Source: a virus
Virus record (IMG/VR): IMGVR_UViG_3300025759_011710
Span: 1-31,998 of that record
Strand: one strand, 5' to 3'
Length of the DNA stretch: 31,998 nucleotides
Notes under the pieces: generated by a model
Told to the model about the DNA's origin: nothing
The model's input: the letters and a program-made list of their open reading frames with translations, nothing else
Databases searched by the model: none
Position numbers and translations under genes: made by a program
In this document: in pieces, positions 1 to 9,600 of the stretch
How positions within the stretch are numbered: position 1 is the first letter of the stretch
How the letters are laid out: each line of letters opens with the position of its first letter

Positions 1-778
1 TTATAGTGATAGCTGAGCTTATCGAAGTCGGGGCTTGGTTGCTCGTCAATGCGTTTATAGGGAATTCCGTACTTAAACCTGTAGGACTTTGTTCAGTAGT
101 TTCTAAAAATCTTATAGCTTCTAGGTTTTGAGGCGCGTTTCTGAATCTAAGCCACTCGGCGGCTTGCATACCCCCCGGTTGATCCCAACTGCTGAGTGTA
201 AGATCTTCAAATCTTACATTGCGAGGATGATAGTTTAACATTTCCTCACCGAGGTATAGGCTTGTTACTCTTACATTCCTCGGTTTCCAGTCATCGGTAT
301 CCTGAGAATATATAGCAGTTGGGGCTTGGTTCGCCCCTAGAACCTCAATACTAACAATGCTCGTAGGTGCATCGCTTGCAGACATGTCGATATCGAGCTC
401 TAAATTGGTAGGTGCGTCACTTGAATCGAGAACCTTGACACTTATTAGTGAAGTAGGTGCGTCGTCGGAAATAAGTTGCTCTTCAGCCAACAATCCACTC
501 GGTGCTTCAGATGCTAGTTCTAATATTTTCGCAGCTACAAAGTCTCTTGGCTCAGAGCCGTCTAACTCCAAGTTAATGATTTTAACGAAGTTTGGCTTAT
601 GCTTATAGGAAATAGCTTTTACGCCAAGTAAAGATGGCCCTTCGCTAAGTGTCTTGTCGGCCGCTGAGATGCCCGTCGGAGCTTTTTCTTTCCCTAAGTC
701 TAGTTTTATTATCCTAGCGTTAGCTGGGTTGTGATCTTCAGTTAGTGTGAGATCTTCTCCCACAAGACCGGTCGGAGC
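1..778 (-). repeat. Tandem 45-bp coding repeats (15-residue protein units)
   Basis: In the minus-strand gene starting at 1048, codons 91 to 349 form consecutive units, mostly 15 codons long with occasional units of 14, 16 or 19. The unit starts with proline, usually preceded by Ala, followed by alternating hydrophobic positions and a short acidic or polar turn. The DNA copies have diverged strongly, so the repeat shows at protein level more than at base level. The array continues off the window edge. Confidence 0.75.
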
Positions 779-1048
779 TTTTTCAGGCCCGAGCGGTGGG
801 CAATTACCCCTAGATCTTATTTCTATTGTGTATTTGCCTGGTACATAATACCAAGCAAATCTAGAAACATCATTACCATTCTCGTCGAATACATAGGCTT
901 CATCCCGTTGGTCGGTACTATTTTCAATAGAGCCGTTAAAACTACAATATACAACATAGTGAACATTGGTCTTTACGCCTGCACTAATAGTTTTCGGTAC
1001 ACCGATCGCTATAGTTTTACCTTGAAATATTTCGACGGGGTCGCTCAT
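1..1048 (-). CDS. Repeat-built phage structural protein, C-terminus outside window
   Basis: I read 349 codons from ATG at 1048 with no stop before base 1, so the 3' end is missing. The ATG overlaps the preceding gene's stop as TAATG. Residues 1 to about 90 look like a small beta-sandwich, ending near WYYVPGKYTIEI. From residue 91 onward the protein is a tandem array of roughly sixteen units, mostly 15 residues, each beginning with a proline, often APT or PRN (for example APTSLISVKVLDSSD, then APTNLELDIDMSASD, then APTSIVSIEVLGANQ). The alternating hydrophobic residues suggest one beta strand per unit, as in a solenoid or fibrous shaft. By position it follows tail proteins, so a fibre or tail appendage is inferred. 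I recognise no family. The reading frame is certain; the role is not. Confidence 0.8.
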   Translation of the reverse strand, partial: MSDPVEIFQGKTIAIGVPKTISAGVKTNVHYVVYCSFNGSIENSTDQRDEAYVFDENGNDVSRFAWYYVPGKYTIEIRSRGNCPPLGPEKAPTGLVGEDLTLTEDHNPANARIIKLDLGKEKAPTGISAADKTLSEGPSLLGVKAISYKHKPNFVKIINLELDGSEPRDFVAAKILELASEAPSGLLAEEQLISDDAPTSLISVKVLDSSDAPTNLELDIDMSASDAPTSIVSIEVLGANQAPTAIYSQDTDDWKPRNVRVTSLYLGEEMLNYHPRNVRFEDLTLSSWDQPGGMQAAEWLRFRNAPQNLEAIRFLETTEQSPTGLSTEFPINALTSNQAPTSISSAITI

Positions 1049-1779
1049 TAGAAACTTTTTCCTATTAGATGCCCTACGGAAACCTCTCTTAAAGCCCAAG
1101 GGTATTTATTATGAGAGGCTATTAATAGTTTAATTTTAAACCTACGCCCTCTAATATTAGTAAACACTTTCATGTGTTCTTTAATTAAACCTTTGTACTG
1201 CCCGCTGTATTTCTTTTCTTCGTTTCCTACAAACCCCCACACATGACCGAAAGAGTTTTTATGAAATGATAAATCTAGTCGGTGTACTTGTTTTTCATTG
1301 TGCTCATCACCTAAATGAATCCAGTTAGTTTCGAATATGGCTAAATAAGCATCCCTAAAGAACAATGGGTTTTTTATAGACCCCGAAGTTTGAACGGGCT
1401 CATCAAAAGGTGTAGGTAAATATACACCTCTGTAATGAAAAGAATTTTCAGTAGAAGACCCCACTACTCCATCTTCATTCTCACTAAATGGGTATTTAGT
1501 TTCCCACCATAGGCCGCCAGGAGGCTCCTCGAATACAGTGTCTTTAAACTGAGTTAAATCCGTGGTGATTACTTTATCGCCTTGGGTTACCGCCAAAAAA
1601 CCTTCATCACTTGAGTTGGTAACAGCGTTTATATCTTCACCTACAAAAGGACCCGCAAGGGTGTCGTTATTCTCAGACAGCATAAACCCTTTATATTTTG
1701 GAGGCTTTGTCGTACCGGTAAAATCGGGAGTCCCCGTACCAACGACTTCAACATTTTTTCTACCTATATCCTCATCCAT
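1048..1779 (-). CDS. Phage tail protein, propeller-closing type (243 aa)
   Basis: I prefer the ATG at 1779 (MDEDIGRK) because a GGAG lies nine bases upstream; an in-frame ATG at 1794 adds five residues but has a poorly spaced AAGAAG. Either start overlaps the end of the 963-residue gene. The protein is beta-rich and ends with a basic segment, NIRGRRFKIKLL, then WALREVSVGHLIGKSF. A C-terminal GRRF...LREVSVG...GKS pattern is typical, to my knowledge, of the last blades of podovirus tail tubular or stabilisation proteins. The neighbouring upstream product has the matching N-terminal half, so the two may together form one propeller-like tail part split over two genes. No membrane segment or catalytic motif is visible. 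The tail role is inference from context and this motif. Confidence 0.7.
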   Translation of the reverse strand: MDEDIGRKNVEVVGTGTPDFTGTTKPPKYKGFMLSENNDTLAGPFVGEDINAVTNSSDEGFLAVTQGDKVITTDLTQFKDTVFEEPPGGLWWETKYPFSENEDGVVGSSTENSFHYRGVYLPTPFDEPVQTSGSIKNPLFFRDAYLAIFETNWIHLGDEHNEKQVHRLDLSFHKNSFGHVWGFVGNEEKKYSGQYKGLIKEHMKVFTNIRGRRFKIKLLIASHNKYPWALREVSVGHLIGKSF

Positions 1780-4663
1780 AATATATAGCTCCATTCTTCT
1801 TGTTAGCGGCGTATTCTTCGGTTTCTTTAAACTCTAACCAATTAAGTACTCCAAAGTCCGTTATAGCTCCGTTGGCTGCCGCAAAAGCTTCATTTACATA
1901 AGTCATACCGTTTACCAAATCACTACCTGAAGAACCTTCTTGTTCTAATCTATTGTAGTCGGGATCTCTAGGGGTATAATTATTATTAAAGTAATCTATA
2001 CCAAATTGAGAAGGTGCGACTAAAACGGGTGCTAGCGTTGAATTCCCGATTCCGTCTATAACATCTTGAGCTGCATGGATTGCTTCATGCATATATGTGG
2101 CATGCGCTCCAGCGACACGGACTACCGCATTAGGGTTATCGGGGTCACAAAAAGCCGAGCTACTGTCGGGGCCAAAGTTTAAAATAATACTATTTTCAGT
2201 TTGTTCGTATTGCCCGTGAATGATGCCGAAGCGACCATTAACCTGAACCATATCTTTCGCACCTACTTTTTGCTCAACACCCCAAGCTTCTAATTGAGAA
2301 AATATAGTAAGTGCGTCTGCTAAGTATTGATCTATACCACAAGCCGTGTAAAACTCAGTAAGAAAATCGGTCGTCAGTATTTTTTCGTCTCTCCAACCCC
2401 AAGTAGTTGTAAGCGCTCCTCTGTCGGGGGTTAAGTTAGCTAAAGCTGAATTTAGTTTATCAAGTCCGCTTGGCTCATCTGGTTTTGGGTTAGGGTTATC
2501 TGCACACTCTACCGAAACGGTTAAAGCTGCCGCGGGCTCTGCCGGATCATACCACGGATTCATATTGACCGTAGTGTTGTCTATCCCGACTGCTTCTAAC
2601 CCGTAATTCTCAAGATGGCTTAATGGATTTGAATCTTGGAAAAGTGTTAACCACTCGGCGGGGTCAGGAGCGCCTGAATTAATGATTATGAAAGGACCTG
2701 TTTTATTAAAAAGCTCTGTTCCCGACCTATCTTTAATTATTACTTTAGTACCGGCCGTGGCCACTAACACATCAAGACTTCCGGTAGTTGACTTAGGTGC
2801 TTTTACATCTTCAACACTTTCCGTAAAAACATCTTGTTTGTTACCGGTGGGCTCAAACGCTTTGTCGCCAGGTATACCCATAAACGCGGCTCTACAAGAG
2901 CTAGTCACGGTGCCGCAAACATCATTCGGGCAAGTTGCAGAGACAGTCCAAACGGTGCCTTGTATCGGCCCCCAAACTTTTACTTTTAATTTAGTTGGCT
3001 CGCTTTTTATTTTATCAAAAGTGTAAGTGCCTCCCGCTGTTGAAGGGAGAACTTTGATCTCTTCTCCTATAATTTCGGCCGGGATTGTTACGGGATTACC
3101 GTTGGCATCTTGAAGAGGTTTGTCAGTCCATACCCATTTTACATCTTTTAATTCAACAACTGGGCCAGCTCCGGTTGGGTCTACTGAACACCAACCTGAA
3201 TCAAACAACTCTACCCCGTCCCATTCAAATACAAATCTGTCGGGTACATATTGAGGAGTGTACGCTACAGTTACTTCTCCACATTTGTCGCCTAAATTAA
3301 TTTCAAATTCATCAGGTGTAGGCCAAGCAATACCGCCCGTTCTAGCTACATCCGTTTCACACTCGGCAACTTGCGGCGGCTCGGGTGTAGAGGTGTCGGC
3401 GGATTCATCCTTAGGTCTTACATAAACATCATCGGGATCATTAGGGGCATCAGGTGGGTCTTCCCCGTCATTAGGATCTTCGGGCTCAGGAGCGGGCTGC
3501 CCATCGGGTGTAATTATTTTATCTCTTTCTTTGTAGAGATCAGGCTCGGGGCATACATACTCAGGATCGACGGGTATAATTACATCATTTGCTTCAGCCC
3601 AAGTTTTATAATCGGGGTTTTCTATAAAAATAATATAAGTACCTGAGCTAGGGTCGTATCCTGCAAAAGTTTTAGAAAGATCATCGGGGTGGTGTTTATC
3701 CCACACACCTTTAGCTATGTAACTAGCTTGATCTTTATCAGACTCAGACTCCACTTCTTCACCCGATCTAGTAGCACTCTCGTCTTTGTAGATTTGCCCA
3801 TCGTGGCCTACCCAGTAAGGCATCGGACCATCTGAATTTGTTACCGATGCGTGTGAAGCTGCACCCGAAAAAGCCGAGCTTGGGGTCTGCTCTGTTCTAA
3901 AACCACTAGACGCTTGACCGGGCTTTGGTGTGTATAATAATGTACAACCTTTATCGGTGTGAACGATAACTTGATTATTGACGACTGATAAACCCGTTAT
4001 TTCGGTAGCATTAGTTAAAAGTAAATCAACTTTACTTACGGGGAAATCAGAGTAAGGAGCATCAACATCGGGGTTTGATAGATTTGCGGGTTCTGATACA
4101 TAAACCGACAAAGGGTTATTGCAATCGCCGGCTGCAAATAATGCTTTACCTGGGCCGACAACGAAGTACTTACAAAGCGGAAAAGATCTCCACTCCATGC
4201 TATAAATTTGTTCATCTGGCTCATATTTGTAATCCTCTTTATTAATACCTACTTGAAGAGCGTTAGCCGAGCCATCGCCGAAGACCAACGACCTATTACC
4301 AACGCTATTAAAATAAGCGTTTCGTTGATTAAATGTATCGTCTGTAAGGACGGGACCAAAATTATCAAACCCACCTAACTTGCCTTTTGAATTCCTAATA
4401 AGACCTATGTCATGGATAGCTCCAAACCTACTTATATACGCAATTTTATCCCCTTCGTCATTCAACACCATGTCAACACGATTTGAAGATGTTTCAGATA
4501 ACGGTTGGTCTGAGAGATCTAGTAACTCTGTCCATACGGGCGCTGAACGAAGGCCGCCGGTCGGCTGCGGTATGCAACCTTCTACGACCGCAAGGGACCC
4601 TCGATTTGCATCATCTCGATGACCCTCGATTCCCGTAAAATTAGGTATCCTAAAAAACCTCAC
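1772..4663 (-). CDS. Tail nozzle-like protein with C-terminal zincin domain (963 aa)
   Basis: The start is GTG at 4663, with AAGGA just upstream, and overlaps the preceding stop as GTGA. Residues 1-370 resemble podovirus tail tubular/stabilisation proteins: an N-terminal FRIPNFTGIEGHRDDANRG with a following IPQPTGGLRSAP, a middle LFAAGDCNNPLSVYVSEPAN, and AGYDPSSGTYIIFI. Residues about 380-440 are a Pro/Asp/Glu-rich linker. About 445-600 is cysteine-containing and Ig-like in pattern. Residues about 740-940 form a separate domain with HEAIH at 859-863 and a candidate third zinc ligand at Glu925 (VNEAFAA), the layout of gluzincin metallopeptidases. The same domain occurs in the 567-residue protein two genes upstream. 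The inferred role is a tail component carrying a peptidase or peptidase-derived domain. No catalytic activity can be shown from sequence alone. Confidence 0.75.
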   Translation of the reverse strand: MRFFRIPNFTGIEGHRDDANRGSLAVVEGCIPQPTGGLRSAPVWTELLDLSDQPLSETSSNRVDMVLNDEGDKIAYISRFGAIHDIGLIRNSKGKLGGFDNFGPVLTDDTFNQRNAYFNSVGNRSLVFGDGSANALQVGINKEDYKYEPDEQIYSMEWRSFPLCKYFVVGPGKALFAAGDCNNPLSVYVSEPANLSNPDVDAPYSDFPVSKVDLLLTNATEITGLSVVNNQVIVHTDKGCTLLYTPKPGQASSGFRTEQTPSSAFSGAASHASVTNSDGPMPYWVGHDGQIYKDESATRSGEEVESESDKDQASYIAKGVWDKHHPDDLSKTFAGYDPSSGTYIIFIENPDYKTWAEANDVIIPVDPEYVCPEPDLYKERDKIITPDGQPAPEPEDPNDGEDPPDAPNDPDDVYVRPKDESADTSTPEPPQVAECETDVARTGGIAWPTPDEFEINLGDKCGEVTVAYTPQYVPDRFVFEWDGVELFDSGWCSVDPTGAGPVVELKDVKWVWTDKPLQDANGNPVTIPAEIIGEEIKVLPSTAGGTYTFDKIKSEPTKLKVKVWGPIQGTVWTVSATCPNDVCGTVTSSCRAAFMGIPGDKAFEPTGNKQDVFTESVEDVKAPKSTTGSLDVLVATAGTKVIIKDRSGTELFNKTGPFIIINSGAPDPAEWLTLFQDSNPLSHLENYGLEAVGIDNTTVNMNPWYDPAEPAAALTVSVECADNPNPKPDEPSGLDKLNSALANLTPDRGALTTTWGWRDEKILTTDFLTEFYTACGIDQYLADALTIFSQLEAWGVEQKVGAKDMVQVNGRFGIIHGQYEQTENSIILNFGPDSSSAFCDPDNPNAVVRVAGAHATYMHEAIHAAQDVIDGIGNSTLAPVLVAPSQFGIDYFNNNYTPRDPDYNRLEQEGSSGSDLVNGMTYVNEAFAAANGAITDFGVLNWLEFKETEEYAANKKNGAIYYG

Positions 4664-4941
4664 TTATCCTTTTTAGGCTCTTCTTTGTAAGGAAACAACC
4701 GGTTGAGTTTTTCTTGCCTTCTTTTACACCCTCCGCATTGCTTAATTCCCATAGCATTAGTTACCTTTTTAATGGTATCACCGAGCCCTTTACTTTTTTG
4801 TCTATTTGTCAATTCTTCTAGCCGCTTGTTATGCGCAGCCGTATCAACTTCCGACATTTTCTGAAGTATTGCTTTTCGTCTGTCGTTGTATTCAAGTTGT
4901 AGCTTTTTAAGCTCCTCTTCTAGTTCTTTTTTAGTAGTCAT
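4660..4941 (-). CDS. Small coiled-coil protein with CGGC motif (93 aa)
   Basis: The ATG at 4941 overlaps the preceding gene by 11 bases (ATGACTACTAA), and its TGA overlaps the next gene's GTG. Residues 1-50 are charged and heptad-like (KELEEELKKLQLEYNDRR), predicting a coiled coil. Residues about 52-85 read GDTIKKVTNAMGIKQCGGCK followed by RRQEKLNRLFPYK. I remember this CxxCKxRQExLNxxFPY pattern as common in short phage proteins of unknown function, often next to tail genes. Two cysteines alone could form a redox pair or, in a dimer, a zinc site. It may be a chaperone or minor tail part; the function is unknown. Confidence 0.8.
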   Translation of the reverse strand: MTTKKELEEELKKLQLEYNDRRKAILQKMSEVDTAAHNKRLEELTNRQKSKGLGDTIKKVTNAMGIKQCGGCKRRQEKLNRLFPYKEEPKKDK

Positions 4942-6634
4942 AATAATTAAGTATTTCTGCTCTCATTAGGTCTAAAACTGTTTGAAAATCTTCTACTGTG
5001 TCGTCTAATGAATATGCCTCGGCTTCCAGTCCTAGCACGAAAAAGTCGGCGTCTGCTCCCTCAGCTTCTATTGCTTCGTCTAAACCCGCGGCATCTACTA
5101 TATTTATAAAATTCATTAGAGTGTCACCTACAGTTCCGTTTTTGAAATCTTGAAGCAAGTGGACACATTCATGAGAAAGAGTTTTTACGGCCTCACTTTG
5201 CCAAGGTATACCCAGCAAATTTGCTCGTTCTTTAATAGTATCAATATACAAAACTAGTGTACCCGCCGTTTGGTCGTACTGCCCCGCGACAGTATAAGTT
5301 TGCCCGGGTTGTTGAGGTAACGAAGAGTCGAGTGTAACGGTAGCCCCTAGAGCCTCGGCCGCTTTTGTTAAATTAGCTAAAAAGATTTGTCGATGAGTTT
5401 CCGCTTTGTTAAAATAAGTGCTCCACACTCCAGGTGTTGGGGTTTCTAATATTTTAACAGAGCTATGCCCACCATTAGCCGATATTAAAGCTATTCTTGC
5501 GTCTTCGGGTTCATAGTGTTTAGTAAGCCAGGGTTTAGATTTTTCTGATTTATTTGAAAAAACATAGGTCTTGTCGTCGGGGTTTTTATGAGGGTTTGGA
5601 TCCCACATTTTATATTGTCTTCCGTCTATCCCGTATAATTTCCAACCGTCTTCTTCTTTAACTAAAGGGTTACTTTTTTGACCCGCTGGGTAGTATTGAC
5701 ATGACTCACAATCCCATTCATAAAACCTTCCCTGCATGTTTTGAACATTGTCTCCAACGGAACTTATAAGCTCTACATATAAATTTTCCATTGGTTCTCC
5801 CGTTGCGAGATTTGGCATTTTTAGATCCTCATCACAACAAGCTATGATTTCTAATTCATCTGTATGGTATGAACCGAGAAGTTTATTCCCTTTCCATAGT
5901 TTAAAAAAGCAACTGCCGTATACTTGTTCCGTGCGCTCTTCGTCTATATAGTGCCAATCGTCCTCCATTGGGTCGTGCGGCTTAACTTCCCACTGAAACA
6001 ATCTTCCGCACTTTTTGGGTTCTTCTTTAACATAGGCGCATTGACCGGGGAATGTACACGCCGTTGGCGGGCAATCGACCGGCATCCATTCATCAAAGAA
6101 AACTGACTCCGTAACAACTTGATAATAGTCACTCTCATTTGAGTCTTCTCTAAGAAGGACTACGCAATCAGTTTGGGTAAAGGTTTCCATGTAAGCTTTT
6201 TCATCCGAACCGTCATCGGGGTAAGCACCCGCCTTGTCGCAATATTCTACGAAATATGTAATCCCGCCCATATCTTCTACCCACTCCCAACAGCCCGTCC
6301 AACCACAAATACAATCAGATGGGCAGGGATCTACTTTTACATAGTTCTTTTCGTAATTATCTTCATTAATAACAATAGGGGGTATGTCGATATTATCCCC
6401 CGTGTATGGGTCAATTGGTTGGAGTACTATTATACAAGGCTCGGATCCCTCGTAGCTTGAGTATCCTTCCTTAGCTCCTGAATATATAATCCTATAAACC
6501 TTGTTACTATTATCGGAAGGAGATACGCAACCCGACTCATCTTTACACGGTTTTTCGCAATCATCACAAGGCCCATCCGAGCATATTAAATTGCCGTCAT
6601 TATCAAAACAGCATTTGTGGGGTAAAAAATCCAT
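4931..6634 (-). CDS. Cysteine-rich virion protein with C-terminal zincin domain (567 aa)
   Basis: I choose the ATG at 6634 (MDFLPHKCC), which overlaps the preceding stop as TAATG; an in-frame TTG at 6652 would add six residues. The N-terminal 330 residues hold 23 cysteines, many clustered (CSDGPCDDCEKPCKDESGC), with many aromatic and acidic residues. This suggests disulfide-linked or metal-bound small domains. The C-terminal 150 residues contain GQYDQTAGTLVLYID, then SHECVHLLQD with HECVH at 488-492 and a candidate third ligand Glu at 537 or 539 (LEAEAYS). That order and spacing match the C-terminal domain of the 963-residue protein, so the two are likely paralogous zincin domains. Its place in the tail operon suggests a virion protein, perhaps tail-associated. 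The N-terminal family is not recognised. Confidence 0.75.
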   Translation of the reverse strand: MDFLPHKCCFDNDGNLICSDGPCDDCEKPCKDESGCVSPSDNSNKVYRIIYSGAKEGYSSYEGSEPCIIVLQPIDPYTGDNIDIPPIVINEDNYEKNYVKVDPCPSDCICGWTGCWEWVEDMGGITYFVEYCDKAGAYPDDGSDEKAYMETFTQTDCVVLLREDSNESDYYQVVTESVFFDEWMPVDCPPTACTFPGQCAYVKEEPKKCGRLFQWEVKPHDPMEDDWHYIDEERTEQVYGSCFFKLWKGNKLLGSYHTDELEIIACCDEDLKMPNLATGEPMENLYVELISSVGDNVQNMQGRFYEWDCESCQYYPAGQKSNPLVKEEDGWKLYGIDGRQYKMWDPNPHKNPDDKTYVFSNKSEKSKPWLTKHYEPEDARIALISANGGHSSVKILETPTPGVWSTYFNKAETHRQIFLANLTKAAEALGATVTLDSSLPQQPGQTYTVAGQYDQTAGTLVLYIDTIKERANLLGIPWQSEAVKTLSHECVHLLQDFKNGTVGDTLMNFINIVDAAGLDEAIEAEGADADFFVLGLEAEAYSLDDTVEDFQTVLDLMRAEILNYYDY

Positions 6635-9600
6635 TAACTCGGAGTACCACAAGGAAGACCCTTCATAAGTCTTCCTACAGAGTCTTCGTTAGTTTGACCA
6701 TCGGGTACAGAGGTGGTTAATACATTAATAGTTTTTGTCTCATATTGACCACCACCGACATACACACATACCGAAACTTCTTGTTGGTAAACCTCATCTC
6801 CAACTTCGGGGCCTTTTAGGTGACCATAAACCTTTTGTGTGCTGTCTGATTTTTTAGTTAAGACTCCGCATTTTACAGTGTATTGGTCTACAAGGAAGCT
6901 AAACTTAATAAAAACTTGGTTGTTTACACAATCAACACCTTCGGGGTTAAGCAAGGTACTTCCATTAGCATAGGCTGCAGGGTTTATTACTTTTAATGTA
7001 TCGCTGAGCGGAGCCTTGTCCAAAATTGGAACATATGCTTTTTTAGTAATGTTCGAATTTTCAAGCAAAAGTTCGGGGTAATCAAAATATGAAGATGTAG
7101 ATTGCTCTTCCCCTAGCTCAATTTCTTCCGTAGTCAATCGAGCTTTTTCTGAAGCCTGAAGACTTTGATCCGTAGCATCTATTGTGTACTTGTACCTATC
7201 AAATTTTAAGGTCGGAGAGTTAACGCTCGAAATATCAACTTTATCGTACAGAGCTCCTTTCCAAGTTATAGCATTAGGAGAACCGGGTGTTCTAGTTATT
7301 TCATTAACATTAAAAGAAGCACTCTCGTCGTAAGATGTACCGTAGTTTTTGTTTAGATCTACTCTACTGAAATAACATATTTCGCTAACATAATAAGGTT
7401 CAACCTCATCAAATGTTATTGAAGTCATTTCCATCGGATCATAATTCGTACTTTGAGGAGTTATGGTCGTCTCAAACTTATCGGCGGGGACTGTGTGGGA
7501 ATTATCAGTGGTAACTGAAACTGATGTACTGTCTATTGTTTTGTCGGGTTGCGGGTTGTCCGTACCTTTTACATACTCGGCACTGTGAATAGTCGCCGAA
7601 TCATCGGGCACTGTGTTACCGCTATTGTCTACAGTTTCAGTTATGCAGATTTTCGTACCTTCTACATTAAAATCCGTGGGTTTAGTAAGAGGATTTTTAC
7701 CTACTCTGGTGGAAAGTATTTCCGCGTCGGGAACATCACTGTCGTCGGTTTTAGCTACTTCACATTCTTTAATACTTTTAGTAACTTTATTAGGGTCGGT
7801 ATCTTTAATATAAAATCCAAGTTCTCTGATGTATTTAGTTTCTTCCTTTGGATCTATATTACTTATATCCCAATCTATTTTTGTAGACTCCGCGTCGTTT
7901 ATAGTTGTGGATTTTGTACCTACCGATGTGCTATCAATATCGATGTCGGGTATAGGTGATTTGTCACCCGTAGTAAGTTCGTAAGCGTCAAATTCGATGT
8001 CTTCTTGCTTATAATACTCATCTACTTCTTCGCATTCTACTTTTAAGCTGTCTATGTCTTCGTCAATATCTTCGGGCTGTTCAGTAGGCTCTTCGATTTT
8101 TAAGCTGTCTACCGGGTAAGTTTTAGGTTCAGGTGGGGGGCTTATCGGTATTTCCTTAAACTCTGTACTGCTTATTTTTTCTTCGGGTTCTGAGCCGGGT
8201 TCCACAGTTATTGACCCCATATTTTCGGTAGTAGTAGGGCCCATGCCCCCTGTTCCGTTGAGTGTTTGACACTCTGAAGTATTTAGATCTAACGAACCTT
8301 CCGTATTTGTAACTGTAACTGGCTTATATTTTATAAGCTTTTTAAATTGTTTAAATGTAAAGTTCTTCGGGATAGCTTTATATTGCTTAGCCTCTTTGTA
8401 AACTATCTCTAACTGTTTAGAGGTAAGCTTAAGCGCCTTACGCTCCATTATAAATTTATATTGTTTTGGAGTAAGGGTTACTTCTTTTTCGTCTTCAAAT
8501 TTTATCGTTATCTTAGACGGTTTAAACTTAGCCCATTTAGGGTTGTCATGCGTTAAAGTAGTTGTCTTGTTTTCTAAAGTAAGCTCATAAACATTAGAGA
8601 AATTAAATTCATAATCTTCCGAGCTTATCTCTAGTTCTTTATTTTGATATTTTAACTCAGTTTCACGCGGTGTAAGTGTGACTTCTTTGTTTTGATATGA
8701 TAAATCACTTTTATAAGGAGTAAGAGTTACCGTTTTAGGGTCGTCAAAAGATACAGTAGTGTCTTTTTCCCGCCAGTACAGTCTTTCTCGTTTTAAACAT
8801 TCAAAATAAACTTTCCAAGGCTCTGAGGTAACCGTAGTTTCTTCGTCCGTTGAAACAGTTACCGACTTTGCTTTTATAACATCCGTACGCTTAGTTTGAG
8901 CGAATTTGTAAATATAACTGCTAAAAGTAGCAGTCTTTTTAGTCCCGACCCACTCACCGGGTCTTCTGGTAATTGTTAATTTATGTTTATCAAAATCAAA
9001 AGTAGTATTATAAATTGTCGCCGGTATTTGTTGCCAAGTTGCATCGTACGAAAATTTCTTAATTGTATTTTGTATGCGGTGAGTGACCGCTTTCATTTTA
9101 AGATCTACCGCAACTTCTGTTATGTTTATATTAGAAATTGATGCGTTCAACGCATTATTATTTTCATACTCGGTAACCTTTATTTCTTTAGTGATGTTCG
9201 CTAAAGTTAAATTATCTTTTTGCTCATAAGTAGTTATTTTTACCGGCGTGCCCTTTACATAAAAATCCCAATTCTGAGTGTAGGTGGTCGCAGACCTTTC
9301 ATTGAAGTATTGTCTTCTCTCATTAACTACGATTTTTTTAACATCAAAAGCAAAGCAATCATCCGTAGATGATGCTGCTGAGCTTGTTAAAGCAAGTGTG
9401 TCAAAATCTTTTCCGAGATTTTCATTAACCCCAAGACCGGTTAGTATATTGAATTCGTCGTCTTTTGCCTTTGTTCCTTTATCTACATAAGCATTTTCTA
9501 AAGACTTAAGAACGGTGTGCTCTTCAAGCTTTTGCTTTGTCCCCAGTATCGGATTTAACGCGGTAACCTCGGTAAATTTATTAGTACTTTTAACACCTTT

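Noticed and set aside
6634-6652. TTG start six codons upstream for the cysteine-rich zincin protein
   Set aside because: The ATG at 6634 forms a TAATG overlap with the previous stop; the TTG has no better ribosome binding site.
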